DNA from: RHLJ01 sp965247355
Lineage (GTDB): Bacteria; Bacteroidota; Rhodothermia; Balneolales; Balneolaceae
Length of the DNA stretch: 64,000 nt
Assembly (NCBI GenBank): GCA_965247355.1
Contig: OZ252011.1
Span: 2,480,001-2,544,000, forward strand
Reading direction: 5' to 3'
Shown: in pieces, positions 18,315 to 26,869 of the stretch
How the letters are laid out: every line of letters begins with the position of its first letter
How positions within the stretch are numbered: the stretch's first letter is position 1
The notes under the pieces: generated by a model
Databases searched by the model: none
What the model saw: only the letters and a program-made list of their open reading frames with translations
What the model was told of the DNA's origin: nothing
Made by a program: the position numbers and the translations under genes

Positions 18315-19190
18315 TTACCTAAGATATTCTCTAAACCAACCAATGGTCCACTCTAAAGCTTCTGAAAATGGTGCGGGAAATTCCATTTCTTCAAATGGGT
18401 GAGCTGCACCAAAGGTATGTCCAGTATTGGCAATGAGACGCAATTCTTTCTCTTTTGCGGCACATTCTATATGTAATTCTTCAGAGTCGGTATAAGGAAC
18501 TGTTTCGTCTTCTCTTGCATGAATAAACAAAGAAGGAATTCGAAGATCAGAAACTCTTTTCATAGCCATTAATTGATCAGCATTGGAAACTGCGTCCTCG
18601 TAAACAACTTTACCCACCTTCATTATCTGTCCTGTACGACCATTCTCTACCTCGATAAAACCTTTCGATTTCCACTCTTTGATTTTGTCTTCCGCCCAAC
18701 GACTCATATAGTTACCAACGGCCGACCAAGTAACGAGACATTGAATTGATTCAAACTCCGAAGCAGCTACTATTGCAGTGTGTCCTCCTCTTGAATGCCC
18801 AACAATTCCTATGTTATCTGTATTCAAATGAGAGTGGCTATCCTGTATTTCTCCCTTTTGCAGCGCATGTATAATTGTTCCTATATCATCTAAATCCTGA
18901 GATAGTGTTTCCCGCTCAAAAAGATCTAAGCGGTCAAGTTCTGTTTTATTTTCGCCAATGCCATTAAGTGAAAAGTTCATGGCCAAAACACCATATCCAC
19001 TTCTTGCTAAATCTTCACATGCATCCGGGAACGGCCCCCAGTCTTTAAACCCCTTAAAGCCATGAAGAAATATGATTACCGGAAATTCTCTGGAAGTACC
19101 ACTAATAGGAGTATATAAATCCCATCGTATGGGTAACCCCTCTGATGATGGTACTTGTCCTGAAGAAATTGAGATATTATCGAATTCCAT
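18315..19190 (-). CDS. Alpha/beta hydrolase, dienelactone hydrolase/peptidase-like
   Basis: A 291-residue cytoplasmic protein without a signal peptide. The oxyanion strand FLHGFKG is followed by the nucleophile elbow GHSRGGH, then HAREDETVPY with a candidate catalytic aspartate and TGHTFGAAHPF with a candidate histidine. This triad order fits serine esterases/acylaminoacyl-peptidase-like hydrolases. Its start lies one base beyond the rluB stop, so it closes the five-gene run GCS2-aspartoacylase-scpB-rluB-hydrolase. Substrate unknown. Confidence 0.85.
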   Translation of the reverse strand: MEFDNISISSGQVPSSEGLPIRWDLYTPISGTSREFPVIIFLHGFKGFKDWGPFPDACEDLARSGYGVLAMNFSLNGIGENKTELDRLDLFERETLSQDLDDIGTIIHALQKGEIQDSHSHLNTDNIGIVGHSRGGHTAIVAASEFESIQCLVTWSAVGNYMSRWAEDKIKEWKSKGFIEVENGRTGQIMKVGKVVYEDAVSNADQLMAMKRVSDLRIPSLFIHAREDETVPYTDSEELHIECAAKEKELRLIANTGHTFGAAHPFEEMEFPAPFSEALEWTIGWFREYLR

Positions 19191-19191
19191 G

Positions 19192-20028
19192 CTATGCTTT
19201 CTTAAAGTCGAGAGTGTCTAATTTAACAAGTTTTCTAAGATCATTAATTTCATTTTGCTTTAAGTATCGCCATCGACCCATCGAAACATCCTTTAAATTC
19301 AGCCCGGCATATTCTGTTCGCTTTAGCTTAGTAACTTCTGTTCCATGAAACTCTACCATCCTTCTGATCAATCGGTTCCTTCCTTCGAACACTGAAATCA
19401 AAAAGGTATTCTTTACATCAGCAAATGGTCGGATATTATACCCAGTCGCAACTCCATCTTCCAATTCAACACCTTTTGCATAGGCATCCAGCTCATCCTG
19501 AGTAAGGGTACGTTTTGTTTGAACTTCATATGTCTTTTTAACTTTATAACTGGGATGCATTAAACGATGTGCTAAATCCCCATCATTAGTCAAAATCAAA
19601 AGCCCGGTAGTATTCCGATCTAATCTACCAACCGGATACACACGGTAACCTGTTGCATTCTCAACCTCATCCAAAACTGTATTCCTGCCGCGATCATCAT
19701 CTGTTGTAGTGATGGTATTCTTTGGTTTATTGAGCAGTAAGTAAACAAAAGGTTCCAGAGTGATTTTCTGCCCATCTACCTCCACATTATCTTTACGACG
19801 GACTTTAAAGCCCATTTCCGTTATTACTTTTCCGTTTACTTTAACCTTTCCATCGGCAATGTAGGTATCCGCCTCTCTTCTGGAACACAACCCTGCATGT
19901 GCAATAAATTTGTTTAACCGGATTTCCTCCGTTTTAGAATAATTCTGATCTACTTCATTAGTTTTCTTTTTCTTTGGGTATGACTTCTTTTTTTGACCGT
20001 TGTTTGGTTTTCCTTTTCTATTCTTCAT
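19192..20028 (-). CDS. rluB: Large-subunit rRNA pseudouridine synthase RluB family
   Basis: A 278-residue RsuA/RluB-type enzyme. A basic lysine-rich N-terminus (about 1-35) leads to an S4 RNA-binding domain (LNKFIAHAGLCSRREAD), then the catalytic domain with YPVGRLDRNTTGLLIL, whose aspartate is the catalytic residue, and the late RNRLIRRMVEFHG motif. RluB converts a uridine near 2605 of 23S rRNA into pseudouridine; RluE/RluF-type specificity cannot be excluded. The ATG overlaps the scpB stop in an ATGA. scpB-rluB adjacency is a common conserved arrangement in many bacteria. Confidence 0.92.
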   Translation of the reverse strand: MKNRKGKPNNGQKKKSYPKKKKTNEVDQNYSKTEEIRLNKFIAHAGLCSRREADTYIADGKVKVNGKVITEMGFKVRRKDNVEVDGQKITLEPFVYLLLNKPKNTITTTDDDRGRNTVLDEVENATGYRVYPVGRLDRNTTGLLILTNDGDLAHRLMHPSYKVKKTYEVQTKRTLTQDELDAYAKGVELEDGVATGYNIRPFADVKNTFLISVFEGRNRLIRRMVEFHGTEVTKLKRTEYAGLNLKDVSMGRWRYLKQNEINDLRKLVKLDTLDFKKA

Positions 20029-20768
20029 TCTTCTTCCTCTCCTGATTCCTTTTCTTCATTATCATCTTCCTTTCCTTCTTCATCCTGAACTTCCTGCTCA
20101 ACTTCCTCTATTGGCTCTTCATCTAATTCTTCCATCATAAGTTGACGTTCCAATAGTAATTGCCGATGCTCTGCCATGTCATCGTCTTTAAGGATTTCTT
20201 CAATCTCTCTGGGTTTTGGAAGATCCTGAACCGAGTTCAAGCCAAAGTGCCTTAAGAAGTGCTTCGTTGTCCTGTATAATAAGGGCTTGCCCGGACTGTC
20301 TGCTCTGCCACTTACTTCAATAAGTGCTTTTTCCATTAGTTGCCTGATTATATATCCCGAATCAACCCCTCTGATTTGATCGACTTCAGGTTTTGTGATT
20401 GGCTGACGATAGGCTACAATCGCAAGACTTTCGATAGCTGACTGGGAAAGCTTTCTAAATGCATTTTCATGTTGAAAGACACTCAGCCAATAATGATACT
20501 TCGATTGAGTCACAAAGGTATACCCACCAGCTAGTCGTTCTATCCTGAAGCTTAGTCCATTTTCATCGTATCGCTGATTTAGTTTTTCAACAAAATCAGC
20601 TACTGTGTTTTCATCAATTTCTATTTGCTCTTCATTCTCTACAATGATGTCACGGATTTTTTCGCCCGAAATCGGTTCCTCACTAGCAAAAATTAAAGCT
20701 TCAATTACTGATGAAAGTCGACTTCCATCAATAAATTGATAATCATTCAATGTTTTTTTCTTACTCAC
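20025..20768 (-). CDS. scpB: Segregation and condensation protein B
   Basis: A 247-residue protein made of paired winged-helix domains, with the characteristic ALIFASEEPIS near the N-terminus and ESLAIVAYRQPITKPEVDQIRG in the second domain. ScpB binds ScpA-SMC to condense and segregate chromosomes. The C-terminal 50 residues are a long acidic tail (mostly Glu/Asp). It starts with GTG, supported by GAGG five bases upstream, and overlaps the previous gene by 8 bases. scpA is not in this window. Confidence 0.93.
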   Translation of the reverse strand: MSKKKTLNDYQFIDGSRLSSVIEALIFASEEPISGEKIRDIIVENEEQIEIDENTVADFVEKLNQRYDENGLSFRIERLAGGYTFVTQSKYHYWLSVFQHENAFRKLSQSAIESLAIVAYRQPITKPEVDQIRGVDSGYIIRQLMEKALIEVSGRADSPGKPLLYRTTKHFLRHFGLNSVQDLPKPREIEEILKDDDMAEHRQLLLERQLMMEELDEEPIEEVEQEVQDEEGKEDDNEEKESGEEEE

Positions 20769-21717
20769 AATCCCTCACAATAAAAAAACCATCGTTTCCC
20801 TGTTCCTGATATAAAGGCATTAAAAGATATCCATCTGCCTGAGATGTAATTCTTCCATGACGATCACTAGCCAGCCAATCTCCTTTTTGGATCTGATCAA
20901 AATTTTGAAATCCCGGGCGCATCACAAACTCATCACCATCTTCTATAATATGTTTATACAGGAAATCTACCTCTAATGGATAGCCGCTAACCCTGCTCAT
21001 TAAATAGTCATACCTGCCTTCAAAATCTTCAACTTCATTCTTGTTTATCATCCCAACACTCTCCAGAAGTATAAGTAGTCCTGCAAATGCATTTTCTTCT
21101 GCTTCTTTGGTTCCATGTGTTCCTGTTTCAAAGGCAAAACCGATATGTCCTGCATCCTCTACATATTCCATCGAGGTTCCTTGAAGAGATTGCTGGATTC
21201 CAAATATTCTGGGCACTCCTAATTTGGAAAGAATATTAGCATGTCTTTCATCATTCGAGGTAATAGTAAAGAGCCCTCCGGAACCTGAAAATGTATGCAA
21301 ATCAACATAAATCAAATCCCCTTGTTGTTCCTCTAAGACAATTGGATCTAAAATCTGAAGCATTTTTTTCACTTCTACCCGATCAATAGAACTGAGTTCT
21401 CTGGATTTAGTTCTTCTGATTTTATCTAAAATTGAGGTCGTCCAGAGTCGGTTCATGTCTTCATCTACAAAGCGAACACCTGCACCTAATGCAGGAATAT
21501 TTCCCTTCAGCCCCAGAAATCGTCCTTTCATCTCAGATTGAATAGGTTCGATCAATTCAATAATTCGCTCGATAGCAGCAATACCGGTGGCTTCGTTTCC
21601 GTGCATTCCGGCAACTGCAATTATCGTGGGCCCTTCATTGCCTCCTACAATATCTCCAATAAAATGTGAAGCTTTTGAACCTGGTTTCAACCTATGTTCT
21701 ACTTCTGCATGTTGCAT
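20761..21717 (-). CDS. Succinylglutamate desuccinylase/aspartoacylase-family metallohydrolase
   Basis: A 318-residue M14-like carboxypeptidase-fold enzyme. Zinc ligands are visible as GMHGNE (H39, E42) and VDLHTFSG (H141); EDMNRLW supplies the substrate-binding N/R pair, and FETGTHG holds a likely catalytic glutamate. The family removes acyl groups from N-acyl amino acids such as succinylglutamate or acetylaspartate. None of the other ast catabolic genes are nearby, so the physiological substrate is uncertain. The ATG directly follows the TAG of the GCS2-CBS gene with no gap. Confidence 0.85.
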   Translation of the reverse strand: MQHAEVEHRLKPGSKASHFIGDIVGGNEGPTIIAVAGMHGNEATGIAAIERIIELIEPIQSEMKGRFLGLKGNIPALGAGVRFVDEDMNRLWTTSILDKIRRTKSRELSSIDRVEVKKMLQILDPIVLEEQQGDLIYVDLHTFSGSGGLFTITSNDERHANILSKLGVPRIFGIQQSLQGTSMEYVEDAGHIGFAFETGTHGTKEAEENAFAGLLILLESVGMINKNEVEDFEGRYDYLMSRVSGYPLEVDFLYKHIIEDGDEFVMRPGFQNFDQIQKGDWLASDRHGRITSQADGYLLMPLYQEQGNDGFFIVRDCE

Positions 21718-23655
21718 CTATTCCTTTTCATTTTCATCGGCCAGTGCTCTCAACAACCGCCGTGTAATATTCATAAAATTATCTTCCGTAATGATACCAA
21801 CTAATCGACTATTCTTCACTACCGGAAGACATCCAATTTGCTGATCCTGCATAATATTCATCGCCTCCATAATAGACGCCTCAGGATGTACAGTGATTGG
21901 GTTCTCTATCATAAACTCGCTAATGGGTCTGTTCACAATATCGAAATCTTCAGTTACAGCTTTTGAATATTCTCTGAGCATCATCCGCATAGAAACCAAA
22001 CCAATCAAATGCTTTTGATCATCTTCAATTGGGATATATCGAATTCTACGCCAGTCCATTAAGTTTCCGGTAAACTCAATCAAATCCTCTTTTCTGGCAG
22101 TAAATAAATCCGTGGTCATAAACTCTTCCACCAAAAGACTCGTTGGCTTCCAATGATCCATATCTTCGACTCGAGCCAAACCCCATTTATGAACCGGCTC
22201 TCCTTTTTTCTGATTCTTGAGCATGGAATTAGTAATAGTAGAAACTGAGTGCTCCCTGTTATTTTCTTTCATCAGGTTTGCGTAGGATTTAACCACCCAA
22301 TAGGCGCCGGTTTGAGCAGATTCAACCCGGTCCTCGATTACACTTAAATAGGTATCAATATCTGAAGTATCAATCTCCGCTTTTGCCAACCCGGCTTTTG
22401 CTATTGGGAGCAGCTCATCGATGATTAAATCTTTAGCTGTGACTTTGCGTGATTTGGTCCACTCGAACTTGGTATCCAATCCCATTTTAGATGCGGCAAA
22501 GAAATTCATTCGTGCATCATCGAACTCCAGCTCTTTGGTGATATCGGAATATTCATCTTCAAATCCATTCAGGAGACCCAGCCAAAATGCGGTGTTTGCC
22601 ATCTCATCAATTACGGTTGGACCGGAAGGCAATACCCTGTTTTCAATTCTTAAATGTGGTTTCCCACCTCCAACACCATAGCAAGGACGATTCCAGCGAT
22701 ATACCGTTCCATTATGAACTTTTAGTGCCATCAACTCTGGTGGGATTCCATTCTTTAATTTTTCCTCCACATCCTCTTCCATATCGGAGCTCAGTAATAC
22801 CCGGAAACGGGAAATGTCTTCTTTATAAATATCCAAAATAGAATCCCGTAACCAATCCGTACCAAACATTACTCTTGGACTACTATCACGAATGTGATCC
22901 CCTACTCCACGGGTATCTATTGATTGATGAAAAAGAGCAACCCTTGTTTCTGACCAAAGTCTTTTTCCAAGAAAAAGTGGCGAATTTACTGCACTTGCTA
23001 AAACGGGTGCGGTAATAGCCTGAGCTACATTATATTTAGAGACAAATTCATCCGGCTTGATTTGCAGGTGTACCTGAAAACCCGTGTTACACCCTTCCAA
23101 CATGGGCGTATCAAATTTCATTAGAAGCTCATCCATTCCCTGAATACGAAGTTCATATTCTTTTCCTCTCAAGTTGTCGATGGCTTCACACAAAGCTTTA
23201 TAGCGTGGTATTGGCGTAAGACTATCTATGCTTACATCTGCTTTTCTGATGGTTGGAAGAATTCCGGTTAACAGTACTTCAGCGCCAAATTGCTTAGCTG
23301 CAACTCTCACCTGATCTACTCTCTTTTGCAGATTATTTTCCATTTTAGAGAGTGCATCACCTTTAAATTCAAGTGGGGGATTTACATTAACCTCTAAATT
23401 GAACTTTGCGAATTCAGTAGTAAAATGTTCGCTATCTCCTCCGAGAGCTTCCAATACTTTACCAGACTCAAAAAATGGTTTCGCATTTTCATCTATCAGG
23501 CAAAGCTCCTGTTCTGCTCCAATACGGATAGTATCCGTTTCAAACCAATCTTCGTCCAGCATTTTTTTCAGTGCACGAAGGTCTTTCAGCACGTTCTTCA
23601 TAAAGTTCTGAACCTGCTCGTTTGTTTTCGCCAGTTTTACTCGTTGTTCACCCAT
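21718..23655 (-). CDS. Glutamate-cysteine ligase family 2 protein fused to CBS domains
   Basis: A 645-residue protein. Residues about 25-480 form a GCS2/YbdK-type ATP-grasp-related ligase: IGAEQELCLID near the start, FQVHLQIKPDEF with the paired histidine/glutamine site, and RIENRVLPSGPT. Two CBS motifs follow (about 510-635), seen in FMTTDLFTARKEDLIEFTGN and IGCLPVVKNSRLVGIITEDN. CBS pairs usually bind adenine nucleotides, so the fusion suggests that ligase activity responds to energy charge. Whether it makes gamma-glutamylcysteine or another gamma-glutamyl amide is not readable. It begins the five-gene run ending at the hydrolase; priA lies 60 bases upstream. Confidence 0.85.
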   Translation of the reverse strand: MGEQRVKLAKTNEQVQNFMKNVLKDLRALKKMLDEDWFETDTIRIGAEQELCLIDENAKPFFESGKVLEALGGDSEHFTTEFAKFNLEVNVNPPLEFKGDALSKMENNLQKRVDQVRVAAKQFGAEVLLTGILPTIRKADVSIDSLTPIPRYKALCEAIDNLRGKEYELRIQGMDELLMKFDTPMLEGCNTGFQVHLQIKPDEFVSKYNVAQAITAPVLASAVNSPLFLGKRLWSETRVALFHQSIDTRGVGDHIRDSSPRVMFGTDWLRDSILDIYKEDISRFRVLLSSDMEEDVEEKLKNGIPPELMALKVHNGTVYRWNRPCYGVGGGKPHLRIENRVLPSGPTVIDEMANTAFWLGLLNGFEDEYSDITKELEFDDARMNFFAASKMGLDTKFEWTKSRKVTAKDLIIDELLPIAKAGLAKAEIDTSDIDTYLSVIEDRVESAQTGAYWVVKSYANLMKENNREHSVSTITNSMLKNQKKGEPVHKWGLARVEDMDHWKPTSLLVEEFMTTDLFTARKEDLIEFTGNLMDWRRIRYIPIEDDQKHLIGLVSMRMMLREYSKAVTEDFDIVNRPISEFMIENPITVHPEASIMEAMNIMQDQQIGCLPVVKNSRLVGIITEDNFMNITRRLLRALADENEKE

Positions 23656-23715
23656 ATTCTCGTTTTAATCTTAGCAGACAGCAAATACTTACTTTCTGAT
23701 GCTTATTGCAAGTTT

Positions 23716-26154
23716 TTAGCGAATCGCATCAATATTAATATTAATGCGCACAACTGATGTACTTATCTTTGTATGCGCCTCATACACTTCCATTATTTTA
23801 GTTAGCAAGGCTTCTATATATTTAGCCCCTTTTTCCGGATCTATTTTTATAATCAATTCCCAATAAAAATTCCTGTTCATCCAGCCAATTGCTGCTGCTG
23901 AAGGACCAAGGACTTCCAACTCTGGAACAACTTTTTCTACCACCCGCCTCAATACCATAGCAGATTTACTCACTTTATGTTCTTCCTTTCCTTTTAATAC
24001 AAATTTGACCAATCTTGAGTATGGTGGATAGTTTAATGGTTTTCTAAAACCCATTTCATCTTTTGCAAAGCCTTCATGATCATGCTGCCTAGCGAACTGA
24101 ATTGCTGCATTTTCCGGTTGACGGGTTTGAATGAATACTTTCCCTGGTTTAGATCCCCGACCGGACCGCCCTGAAACCTGACTCAATAATTGATAGGTTC
24201 TTTCATTCGATTGAAAAGAAGGAAATGCCTGCTCGGTATCGGCATCAATTACTCCAACCACTGTCACATTTGGAAAATCCAAACCTTTGGCAACGAGTTG
24301 GGTACCGACTAAAATATCTGCCTCTCCTTTCCCAAAGGAATTCAGAATTCGTTCATGTGCTCCCTTTCTTGATGTGGAGTCTTTATCAAACCGAAGAATA
24401 GTAGCATCCGGAAATAAATGCCCCAAACTCTCCTCTATTTTTTGAGTTCCTGATCCCTGTATAATTAACTTATCTGAACCACATACTTCGCAATTGGTAT
24501 CCGCTCTTCTGGAATAACCCGAATAGTGACACATCAGCATATTTTTATGTTTGTGATAGGTAAGACTTACTGAGCATTCCGGACTTTGAGGGATATGTCC
24601 ACAGGTTTCACATTGCATATAACTTGCAAAACCACGACGATTAAATAACAGAATAACCTGGTTTTTTTGGGTAAGAGCTTCTTCAACGGCATTATATAAA
24701 GGAACTGCAAGCTCACCTCTCATAGCGCCGGAATATTGCTTAAGATCTAAAATCTTAACTTCCGGAAGCACAGCTTCGGCATGGCGCTCTTTCAACTCCA
24801 GCATCGTTGCTTTCCCTTTAGCTGCCATATTAAGTGCCTGCATGCTTGGCGTTGCAGACCCCATTATGACTACTGCTTTATTGAGGTTTGCCCGCATAAT
24901 AGCCGTTTCACGGGCATGATATCTGGGCGAAGGATCTATTTGTTTGTAGGAAGCGTCGTGTTCTTCATCCAGTATAATTAGTCCCAGATTTTGAACGGGA
25001 GCAAACACTGCCGAACGTGGACCAATAGCAATATTCTTTGTTCCGGTTTTAAGCTCTTTCCAGGCTTGCAGTCTTTCCCGATTGGTCATTCTGCTATGGA
25101 GTACTGCTATTTCATCTCCAAAGATCTGATAAAACCGCGCTACAGTTTGGGGTGTAAGAGCAATTTCAGGAACCAGTACAATACCCCCCTTATCTTGTCC
25201 TCTGACTTCCTTTAATGCATGAATATATACTTCGGTTTTCCCACTTCCGGTAATCCCATATAATAAAAAGTTCGCAAATGAGTCTTTTCTTAAAGATTCA
25301 AGAATCTGTTTATAAACCCTTTTCTGAGATTCATTCAACGATTTTATTGATTGAGGATCGTAGTTAAGATTTGGCTCTACACTCCCTGCCTCAACTTCTT
25401 TATATGTAATCCATCCGGAATCCTGTAGCTTTCTTTTTGAATAGCTATTAAACTCAATCAAGTGCTTAAGCGACGACTGTCTTTTGGGAAGACTTTCTTC
25501 TGTAAGTTCCTTCAGCACAGTTTGCCATTTATTTAATGGGCCATCAATTTCCGAAAGAAAGTCTTTTGCTTTTTGTGAAGAAGTATCGTCTGCCCAGTGC
25601 CACTCCCGTTCAGTTTTGACAGAAATTTTTAAATCCGGTTCTTCCCAGATTTGTAGCGCCCCTTTTTTTATCAACTGATTGAAAACTTTATTTAAGCCAG
25701 TTCCTTTCCACCTTTTCTTTGCTTCATCAAAAAATAGCTTTTCCTGATATTCAATTTCAGAGTACACCTCCTGCTCATTTTTTGAAAGCCCAGTTGGGAT
25801 ACTTTCTTCGTTTACCCTCACATATTTTCTGGAAATAAAATTGAGTCCTGCAGGAAGTGCAGCCTGAATTACTTCTCCCCAACTGCTAAAGTAAAATTGA
25901 TGAATCCATTTGGTAAGCTGCAGCAATTCTCCTTCGACGATTGGCTTTTGATCAAGTAGTTTTTTGATCGGCCGGGTATCGAAATCAGGAGTGTCATCAT
26001 GGATTTTTACGACGACTCCAATTGCAAAATAATTACGAAGTGGTACCCATACTCTAATCCCAACCAGTATTCCCTGTTCTAATTCTTTGGGTATCTGATA
26101 GGTAAATTCCTGTCGGACTGCAGTTGGAAATACTATGTCAGCGTATTTGGGCAA
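23716..26154 (-). CDS. priA: Primosomal replication-restart helicase PriA
   Basis: An 812-residue superfamily 2 helicase: 3'-DNA-binding domain at the N-terminus (ADIVFPTAVRQEFTYQIP), Walker A GITGSGKTEVY, DEEHDAS, and GSATPSMQ. It restarts stalled replication forks. The zinc region near 24480-24620 is unusual: CETCGH and CEVCGS are intact, but the second site has SPEC and CHYSG where the family normally has CxxC at both. So two of eight metal cysteines are serine, both predicted to belong to the same zinc. The start is TTG at 26154; an upstream ATG is out of frame. Confidence 0.93.
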   Translation of the reverse strand: MPKYADIVFPTAVRQEFTYQIPKELEQGILVGIRVWVPLRNYFAIGVVVKIHDDTPDFDTRPIKKLLDQKPIVEGELLQLTKWIHQFYFSSWGEVIQAALPAGLNFISRKYVRVNEESIPTGLSKNEQEVYSEIEYQEKLFFDEAKKRWKGTGLNKVFNQLIKKGALQIWEEPDLKISVKTEREWHWADDTSSQKAKDFLSEIDGPLNKWQTVLKELTEESLPKRQSSLKHLIEFNSYSKRKLQDSGWITYKEVEAGSVEPNLNYDPQSIKSLNESQKRVYKQILESLRKDSFANFLLYGITGSGKTEVYIHALKEVRGQDKGGIVLVPEIALTPQTVARFYQIFGDEIAVLHSRMTNRERLQAWKELKTGTKNIAIGPRSAVFAPVQNLGLIILDEEHDASYKQIDPSPRYHARETAIMRANLNKAVVIMGSATPSMQALNMAAKGKATMLELKERHAEAVLPEVKILDLKQYSGAMRGELAVPLYNAVEEALTQKNQVILLFNRRGFASYMQCETCGHIPQSPECSVSLTYHKHKNMLMCHYSGYSRRADTNCEVCGSDKLIIQGSGTQKIEESLGHLFPDATILRFDKDSTSRKGAHERILNSFGKGEADILVGTQLVAKGLDFPNVTVVGVIDADTEQAFPSFQSNERTYQLLSQVSGRSGRGSKPGKVFIQTRQPENAAIQFARQHDHEGFAKDEMGFRKPLNYPPYSRLVKFVLKGKEEHKVSKSAMVLRRVVEKVVPELEVLGPSAAAIGWMNRNFYWELIIKIDPEKGAKYIEALLTKIMEVYEAHTKISTSVVRININIDAIR

Positions 26155-26213
26155 TATTCATTTTTTGGATTAAAGCTCAAAAGCTTATCCATTTAATACG
26201 CTGAAATCAACTC

Positions 26214-26303
26214 TTATAATGTCAAAATCAGATATAAAATCAGAATGATAATTGGCAGTGTAAATACCAAACTTCCTTGCCAGTATGTTGTTTCTTTTCT
26301 CAT
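26214..26303 (-). CDS. Candidate 29-residue single-pass membrane peptide
   Basis: A short reading frame starting at the ATG at 26303 with a good GGAG site six bases upstream. The peptide begins MRKETTYWQGS and continues with one hydrophobic segment (about residues 12-29: LVFTLPIIILILYLILTL). It lies 60 bases upstream of priA on the same strand and downstream of the four-helix-bundle gene. I recognise no family. The strong ribosome site and membrane-like composition argue that it is translated; conservation in relatives has not been checked. Confidence 0.5.
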   Translation of the reverse strand: MRKETTYWQGSLVFTLPIIILILYLILTL

Positions 26304-26418
26304 AGCATTCTCCAACTAGTAATAGTTAAAACTCTTTTTCTTAAGACTAGTTCCCGCCCTTAAATAACTTTCTACAAACCAAAAATTTCACCGCATGATG
26401 ATGTGAACTTTTGAGTGA

Positions 26419-26450
26419 CGAATATTGAATAAGGAATTACGAAGTACGAG
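26419..26450 (+). repeat. Left inverted repeat of four-helix cassette 1
   Basis: The sequence is a run of degenerate 7-bp units (GAATATT, GAATAAG, GAATTAC, GAAGTAC). It pairs in inverted orientation with 26831-26862 at 28 of 32 positions. It overlaps the stop codon and last codons of the enclosed gene. Confidence 0.85.
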
Positions 26451-26820
26451 TACTTTTTGACGCATTAGTTCGTGCAGTTTTTATACTTGTAGTTAAAATT
26501 GAGATGAGCTCGTTACACTCTTTGATTACAGGTGTCATAATTTCAGATTCAATTAAGGGTTTTCTATTAATGATCTTTAGACAAACCAAAGTCTCCCTCA
26601 ACTCTTTCACTCCGATCTTTAGTTTATGAATAAAATCATTTCTTGACTCGGCATCACAAGCCTCTGCATATTGGAAGGCTGGCGATGTCCCACTTCGGAT
26701 TATTTGTTTAGCAAAGTAGATTCCTAAATAAGTTTTTGGTAGATGTTCACTTATGTGAATAGCTGTTAAGGAGAATTCTATCAACCTTTCCTCTAAGTCA
26801 TATTTTCTGTTTTTACTCAT
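26437..26820 (-). CDS. Four-helix-bundle protein (23S rRNA IVS/S23-type)
   Basis: A 127-residue, nearly all-helical protein. Family marks include the N-terminal FSLTAIHISEHLP, QIIRSGTSPAFQYAEAC and SRNDFIHKLKIGVKELRETLVCLKII, ending in an IISILTTSIKTARTN helix. These proteins were first found encoded inside intervening sequences of 23S rRNA genes, and also occur as free genes; a close fold serves as the Avd protein of diversity-generating retroelements. The function of free copies is not established. The gene is bounded by 32-bp inverted repeats and sits between yifB and priA, apparently inserted in a housekeeping run. Confidence 0.9.
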   Translation of the reverse strand: MSKNRKYDLEERLIEFSLTAIHISEHLPKTYLGIYFAKQIIRSGTSPAFQYAEACDAESRNDFIHKLKIGVKELRETLVCLKIINRKPLIESEIMTPVIKECNELISILTTSIKTARTNASKSTRTS

Positions 26821-26830
26821 ACTCTTTCCA

Positions 26831-26862
26831 TTCGTATTTCATAATTCATTATTCAATATTCG
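26831..26862 (-). repeat. Right inverted repeat of four-helix cassette 1
   Basis: Read on the minus strand this starts CGAATATTGAATAATGAATT and matches the left repeat at 28 of 32 positions. It lies just upstream of the enclosed gene, between it and the yifB stop. Confidence 0.85.
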
Positions 26863-26869
26863 GAAATCT

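Noticed and set aside
23399..23757. Plus-strand frames opposite the GCS2-CBS gene and priA end
   Set aside because: They are antisense to well-supported coding sequence and show no domain pattern.
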